Part shown: one piece after another, positions 57,363 through 64,000 of the stretch
How positions within the stretch are numbered: the first letter of the stretch is position 1
Layout of the letters: the number at the start of each line of letters is the position of its first letter
Origin: Lineus longissimus
Taxonomy: Eukaryota > Nemertea > Pilidiophora > Heteronemertea > Lineidae
DNA length: 64,000 nt
Assembly: GCF_910592395.1 (NCBI RefSeq)
Contig: NC_088308.1
Coordinates: 19,421,501-19,485,500 of the forward strand
Reading direction: 5' to 3'
Notes under the pieces: generated by a model
The model's input: the letters and a program-made list of their open reading frames with translations, nothing else
The model's database searches: none
Told to the model about the DNA's origin: nothing
Made by a program: the position numbers and the translations under genes

Positions 57363-58762
57363 ATCAACTCGTACATAATGCTAACTGTTTTTGCGTTGAT
57401 CCACAATTTTGTATTCATTGGCATTTGACGTTACTATAAGCTACACCTCACTTCAATCAGGGTGATAATTCTCAAGCTTCATCAATAGCGACAGCAGATT
57501 ATTTACTTTGACGCTAAGAGCTCTTCAAGAGCAAAATCGTTTTTCCTCTTTAATTTCAGTGCTCTATATATCGAGTTTGATATCGTCAAAACTATGTACT
57601 GGTATAATGAAGGGTATATATGAAGTCATGACAGTTGCAGGATGTGCATTCAGTGAAATCAACATTGGAACACGTTCTCCACACTATAGCGACGATGTCG
57701 CGGCTATGTCTCATTCGTTTATATGAAATTGTCATAAAAAGATTAACACCGCACGGCTGGCGTATCTCTGTATTAATGGTGGAGACGGGAAGCCCTAAAC
57801 CCGTGAGTCGCCTTGGCCGTCTAAGTTTGTCGAGCTTAGTATACGGTACCCGACGATCTCGATTTTGGGACTTGTGTTATGTATAATAATAAATCCCTCA
57901 TCAGCCGAAATTACTGTCATTTATATCATCACTTCCATGACAGGGAACTTTTCTCCTACATTGTAATTATTAATTAGTGTTGATACGTGGATATTGTTAT
58001 TATATATAATCGGTCACAAGGAATGAAAACTGACCTGAATTATTAATTTATTTCTCTATTAATGGAGTATACTGCAGAACTTGAGCTGTGCAACTTATGC
58101 TCATGCTATACGGCCCTGAAAAGCGGAGTTCCCCTCCCCGCCCCAATGACCGAATCCTACAGACGGTTCGGCATGTCTGTCCATGAAGCTAATGGCCAGT
58201 CTGTTCAAGTTCAAATCCATCTTGACTGAAAGAGGTTTATCAATTCAAAACAATGTTTCTACTATGACAGTTCCCGAGGGATGCGACCAGACGGACATGT
58301 TTCAACAATAGAAAGGAATGATAATTACGCAGCAAACAGTGATAAAGGAAAGTGTTACATACGACATTTGTGGCGTCACCACTGCTATTTTCATTTAATT
58401 AACCAATTTTAACAGCCCGTCTGGCAATTTATCACACATAAAACGTAAATAAGCAAACATTCCCACCCTTTAAGAAAAAGTATAAAAGAAAATACCTGAA
58501 CCATAAAACACGATTGCTTGTGTATGGTTTAGCTGATCACAAGATGAATAATGAAAGTGGGCAAAACTCTTCTTTAGCTGCTTGATAGGGTGCAGATGGT
58601 ACAAACCCCAAAAAACAAAATCGCGCATGAAATGAGTGAATGAATGTTTTAAAAAAAACACATGATAAAATGTTAGCATAAAGAACAACTTTTATAATGA
58701 ATTCTCCATCTTTTGCAAAGATACTACCGTTTCGATAGTAAAAAGTAATGTAAAATTTTATT
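57363..58762. other. No gene recognised
   Basis: No frame with a family signature or convincing splice borders. Confidence 0.35.
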
Positions 58763-58835
58763 TGGAGAACCCGGGTATCGATCCCGGTGCCTCTCACATG
58801 CTAAGCGAGCGCTCTACCACTTGAGCTAGTCCCCC
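58763..58835 (-). tRNA. tRNA-Ala (AGC)
   Basis: A 73-base cloverleaf on the minus strand from 58835 to 58763. The seven-pair acceptor stem starts GGGGGAC and carries the G3:U70 wobble pair that defines alanine tRNA; the discriminator base is A. The D arm includes TAGCTCAAGTGGTAGAGC (box A). The anticodon stem CTCGC/GTGAG holds loop TTAGCAT with anticodon AGC (58802-58800). The T arm is CCGGG/CCCGG with loop ATCGATA (box B), as in animal tRNA-Ala. There is no intron. CCA is not encoded, as expected in a eukaryotic nuclear gene. It is likely functional, because every stem is paired. Confidence 0.97.
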
Positions 58836-61800
58836 ACGATGGGTGTTCTAGTCACTAATAACATTCATGACTTAATGTCTATCTCAAGTGTTTCACGCCT
58901 TTATTCTTTTATGCTGTGGGAGCTTGCCGTCTTGACACCCAGAAACCAAAATGGTGTTCAGTAATTTGCACTGTGCCAGACAGATATATTTACATGTACC
59001 TATCAAATCGTTTCCAGTGTCCTTAAACTGCATGGATCCTCTTTACGGTACATGACACCCTCCGAGACCCAGCTCATTAGTGCAAAATATGCCATCTAAA
59101 AGTACGCCAGCTGCTTCTCTCTCGTTGACAAACCAAGTATTTTTAGTTCTAAATTATAATATCAAGGCATTCCCTTAGTTGTGCCAAAAGCTGCAGGTCC
59201 ACCCGAATTCCTCTGTATCAAGTCATACCCCCTGTCATGACTGTGCTCCAAGCGGACATTAAGCGGCACCACCCATGGTTTTAATGCCAGGGCCGTTTGT
59301 CCTCACATGTCCCATGACAAACTGAATATTTCACTTTTGGGGCTCAAAATACTAGTTACGGACCGGAATACGTCTTCAAAGTCGGCATCCTATACGATAC
59401 ACGACCCCCTACTCATCAGAACAAATCATCCAATACGGAGCAGCTGCTTGTCTTCAACTATATATGCTTTGTACTATAAGTAGGCGTTCCCTTTAATAAT
59501 GTTATGCTATTATTAAAGCTACTGGTCCAACCGAATTCTTTTGCATCACTTGGTTTCCAATAACATATCCGACTGGAAGACATGCCCATTATTTGTCACT
59601 GTAAACTAAAGTCCTCGAATACCCCCAACCATGAGTGAATATGAAGCCTGCAATGCGCAACTTTTTCAACTGTTAGTTAAAAAGATGTCAGGCGAGCTCA
59701 GAATTTCAGATCAGTTAAACAATTAAGAAACTATCTGACCAGAAAGAACGGGACATAGTAAAATTATTTCCGTCAAAATGTTCAGGCCAGTACATCGGCT
59801 AAATCAGCCGCCGAAAAGCGATCGCCGTAGAGACAGTTTACCGCTGAAAAGACAGACAGACTAGGGACTTTTGCACTTATCCGGGCAGACACACTTAAAA
59901 GCCAAAAAAGATAAAATCAGTAATGCCTACCTTCTGCAAGCCCCTACGACAACATCCAATATATATCCCAGCCAAGATAAACTGTTGAAGGTATCATGAT
60001 ATAAGTTTATTCATGTACATCCATCAATCCATCCCCTGCACGTCTCCGTCAGCCGTCCTGACCTGAATGAGGTTATTGATTGTGACTCTCCATTCATATA
60101 TCACAACCTATTCACAGAGCTCCCCCACGCAGACAGTTCGCACAATCTTTTCTTTGGTGCTCAGGGGAACAGCACGATTGTTACAGTTGTTCATGCAATT
60201 TTACGGAAATCCATTCTATTTTATAAAATATTAAATGAGTCGCGTAAAGGGGAGGGGGGCCTACTCAATTATATCAAATGCAATGGTTTTTTTCATAAAG
60301 TTTAAAATGTATGAGCGATTCCAAAAGTTGATGAGGGGGCACATCTTGCGCGTTTGCTTTTCGTAGGGCCTTTCAATATCTTTGAAGACAATTGTTAAGA
60401 GTATAGTGGGATCGGGTAAGTGAACTATGACCGTTTGTCCGTCATTGAGCCAGGGCCATTCGACAGTCAACTTGGATTCAGACACAATGCATCCCGAGAT
60501 CAGGCTTTTTTATTGCCATGTCGAAATGTCGGGAGGCAGAGTATATATTGAAAACCACTGGTTATAACTGGATGGACACAATGTTGCTTCAGATTCGGAG
60601 ACATCAGGGCAATCATCAAGAAGTCGCCTCGTGGAATTAGCGTGGGAATGAGTATCCCAAGCGAGTCTTTTGTAGGAGGTGTTAATGATCAACTGTCACG
60701 TCAGATAAAGGGACATATCAGGAACTAATATAGGACAATGTCACATCAGGCCAAGGGACATCAGGACAACAGTCATTTGTCACCTATTGGCCCCCCCCGA
60801 GACATAAGACACAGAGCGATATAATGGGGAAGTAAGATTCAGGAACCAGCCCACTAGAATAGTCACTGACATGGACAAGAAACATGTACATTGTATTTTG
60901 ATTTGATGAAATGATATGACGCTGTCTGGAGCAAAGACAACACGAACATGATGTAGTTTTGAACATAAAATGTATTTATGTGCATTGATATAGTCAAGTT
61001 TCAAATCATGAGAGCATAAATATGAATGTACATGTGATACAGGGAACCAATTCATTGCTAAAGATCAGTTTCGTGCTCGTCTTTACAAAGTGTGTCGTGC
61101 TGGAATAAATAAGGAGTAAAAAAGACCGGGCCATTCACGAAGTCATTGAATACGAACAGAAAGCAAATGGAAAATGGACATATTGTTCTTAATTATGAAA
61201 TAGCGGACTTAAACTTGTTGCAAATGAAAGTTTTGCCACGTTATGTAAGTAAAAAATATGAAGAACTTCATTGCAAATGCTTCATCCAACTGTACATGCT
61301 GTGCAGATTAAAACTGTTTTAGCACTATTAACAAAAAGGGCCAAAAAAATTGGTAATGTCATGCTAAAGAGTAAGCATGTTCCCAAGCATTCTTTCTAAT
61401 AGTGTTCTACATAAGACTGGGCAACTTAACAAGTTACCAAAGACTTCTCGCAAATTTATATACAAGATGGCTCCTTCAAACTTTCTAAACTTTGCTGTAT
61501 ATGTATCATGCCCATGTATTCATTTCTTCTCGTTTTTGCCTTTAGAGAACACAGTCCATGGATGTTCAAAGCCAGATAAACTTAGCAAGATATTGAAATG
61601 ATGTCAGTTGCTTAGCAATCTGAATGGAAGTACACAATCGACACAGGGGCATTCTTTAGAAGGTCTATGGTATTTATTTGTGACCAGCAACTGAGGCATT
61701 GTGGAGTTACAACAAACTTTACAATGTTTGGAACAGCTAACAATTTCACAATATACACGACACCACAAAGGCGATCCGAGAATTCACAGAAAAATAGGGA

Positions 61801-61920
61801 TCTTTAGCAATGTGATCTACAGCGTAAAAAGCGTAGCAGACAAATCTACCACACATCTATCAACAAGCATAACATGCTTTGATACATAATTAACTAATAT
61901 TCATAATTAGACACACATGC
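58836..61920. other. Gene-poor stretch with a diverged 330-bp duplication
   Basis: No gene. Loose similarity between about 59020-59270 and 59350-59600 (for example GGTCCACCCGAATTCCT against GGTCCAACCGAATTCTT) suggests an old tandem copy. Otherwise nothing is identified. Confidence 0.35.
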
Positions 61921-62024
61921 AATTGAGGTCTCTCATGTACACGTCTAATAGAGGCTTTTCATGTGCACATGTAATCGAGGCCTCTCATGTGCACGTGTAA
62001 TCGAGGCCTCTCATGTGCACATGT
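61921..62024 (+). repeat. 26-bp minisatellite, four units
   Basis: Four contiguous 26-bp units start at 61921, 61947, 61973 and 61999, with consensus AATCGAGGCCTCTCATGTGCAC followed by RTGT. The third unit creates a CACGTG E-box. The first two units have 3-5 differences. Confidence 0.9.
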
Positions 62025-64000
62025 ATTAGACTCTACTCAACTTGCATGATTTGAGTCACTGAAATCAGACTCTGCATTTGGCGGTTAAGCATTCTGCTGA
62101 ATTTTAACTTACAAGACCAAGAATTAATTTAGGCATGATTTTAGTTCTGCAGTCACTTTTAAGAGTGCATGCAGGCACTGCCAAAAAAACTACGCGACAC
62201 AATGAAACAAAGAAACAGACACTGTGCATGTACATTACTGATCACATCTAGGAGGTGTGGGAAAAAAATGTACATTTTGCCTTCATTCGCAGAAAACACA
62301 GACCTCACGCTGTGTCCAACACGACTCGAAGGTGTTATTTTTATCGTCTGCATGGGGGGAGGGTGGAGACCAACATACTCCCGAGACCTACACATCACAT
62401 AGGTTTGAGGCAGTCCCTCAAGATCAGGTGCTAGTTACCCAAAAATGTTTTCTACTTCAAGCTGACAACAAAGCATTCTTCCTTTGGTATATATACAAAC
62501 ATTAATCAGTTATTACAGTATGGACTAATACATTGGGTCATATCAAAACCAATTACTTCAAGAAATCAACAAAGTAAGGGGTTTTGGCGGTACATCTTTA
62601 GGTCAGGTTAGTAATGTTATCACTATTTGCAGTACTTAATACCGAGAACTTTATTGTTAATACCTCTACCTCATGACCGAAAGTCTTCATGTCAAAATAC
62701 CACACATCATGCTCTTCAGAATACCCGTAAATGGATTAAGAGTGTACAATTTTAGGCCCAGCTACTTCCTACTGTGAATCGCCAAATTTACGCAATATTT
62801 TAAATTTGCAATTTGCGATAAAGCTGCACATTACACGGGTCTGTATGCTTACCATCCTTCTAGCTTCCTATCACTTTCGTAATTTTGCCAATAGTTCATT
62901 CATATTTATCTTAATCTTAAAACTTGAAGAAATCTTTCAGCTGAAAACATTCAAAGACTTTCTTGAGATGAATCTTCTTGAGAGTTTGCATCACTGACAT
63001 GAAAAATATGGTTCCGTTGAAAAGCATCTCAACTCATCATTGCACTTTGCAATTAAAGAAAAGCTTCACAAAACAGATTTACATTGTACAATTTTATAAT
63101 ACACATACTGAAAAAATGATATTTTAGACTTTAAAAAATATTTCAGGAGCATTTTACATTGGACGACAGCATGAATGGCAATAACCAAGACTTCTAATTA
63201 GTGAACTATCACAATCCTTAATCTTATGCCACATTTCGCCTCTTCCTTTTACACAGATTGCAAGGTTATCAGCAAAGATTTCTTGTCTTATCGCATTTAG
63301 AAGGAACAAGGCTTGGTCCTTGCCATTCGATGCCTTAATTTGGACTTGAGCTCACTTTGCCAAAGGGCATATCCATCAGTGAATCACGCACCACTTTCTG
63401 GTAATTCAGAAAGGAATCTTTCTGGTAGTTCAAAAGGAATCTCTTCAAATTATTATGATTTTTATACTTAATAGTACTGGCCGAAAACAGCGTACAAAAT
63501 ATTTTGAAATCACAATGCATGTCAAACTAGACATTTATCACAAGGATTTGAAAACAGAAGAATTATGATTTAGTTCTGCCAGTTTGCAAAGTGAGCTCAA
63601 CCCTCATAGTATACTATAAGCATACATGAAGTTTATTTCATCCCAACTTAAGATGAACATCAACTACCAGCACGTTGTGTATGAGAACCTTGTGTACAAT
63701 ACACATCAGATCCAGGTTAACTTGGAATGAAATAAAACCCTAAGACAATGGGGTCATAATGACAGTGCTTTGATCAATTTGTAGAATCGACATGAAATAT
63801 CTTAGGTAGGTAGAAAACGAGGAAAAAAATCTCACTTATCAACTTGAGCTCTGCTTGTGTTTGATATTAAAGTCTGCAGTTTGTCCTCAAATAACAATAA
63901 ATTCTTACTGGCACAGAGGTATGACCAGGCGAACATTCATTCAAGACTGCCTCAAGTTAACTCGCAAAGAAAAACGTCTGACGTTTCAAAGATACTACAA
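62025..64000. other. No gene recognised
   Basis: AT-rich, with only short frames. It could be the 3' untranslated region of a neighbouring gene outside the window, but nothing in the sequence shows this. Confidence 0.35.

Overview
This window is intron-rich animal nuclear DNA with no sign of bacterial or phage organisation: exons with clean GT-AG borders, one Pol III tRNA gene, satellite DNA and many short inverted-repeat transposons. The gene set and repeat style suggest a marine invertebrate (lophotrochozoan or invertebrate deuterostome). I cannot name the species.

Layout. 1-7.5 kb: short phase-compatible exons on both strands that look like degenerate trypsin-fold (S1) protease domains without catalytic residues. 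8.6-13.4 kb: two adjoining tandem arrays that both have a 69-bp period and share a core, but differ sharply in sequence and homogeneity. 13.7-18.2 kb (minus): a complete eight-exon gene for a 347-residue seven-bladed WD40 propeller. 18.2-20.0 kb: a head-to-head intergenic region with a CCAAT box and an NRF1-like site. 20.0-30.5 kb (plus): a complete gene for the mitochondrial Rho GTPase Miro (618 residues, like human MIRO1), with two in-frame cassette-exon candidates and a small transposon in intron 1.

30.5-37 kb: Miro 3' region, hairpin MITEs and other repeats. 37-42.3 kb (minus): the 3' portion of a single-pass receptor gene with an EGF-like exon, a Cys-rich exon, a transmembrane segment and a tyrosine-rich tail carrying a helical module I cannot assign. 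42.2-52 kb: a tandem segmental duplication (period about 4.5-4.65 kb) that carries two copies of an unrecognised basic-protein gene. The copies are damaged in different places, and their upstream DNA holds palindromic CRE (TGACGTCA) clusters, a palindromic TATA region and decayed pieces of the neighbouring receptor's EGF exon. Copy 1 is followed by a 1.2-kb PIF/Harbinger-like element with a TAA target duplication.

52-64 kb: mostly gene-poor, with a composite GAGGTGAGC/(CGT)n repeat element (54.7-55.9 kb), a tRNA-Ala(AGC) gene (58.8 kb, minus) and a 26-bp minisatellite (61.9 kb).

Functionally, the certain genes are Miro (mitochondrial transport), the WD40 propeller (scaffold of unknown partner) and tRNA-Ala. 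The most likely unknown biology lies in the receptor tail and in the duplicated locus beside it. All exon models come from reading splice sites and phases by eye. No database search was run.
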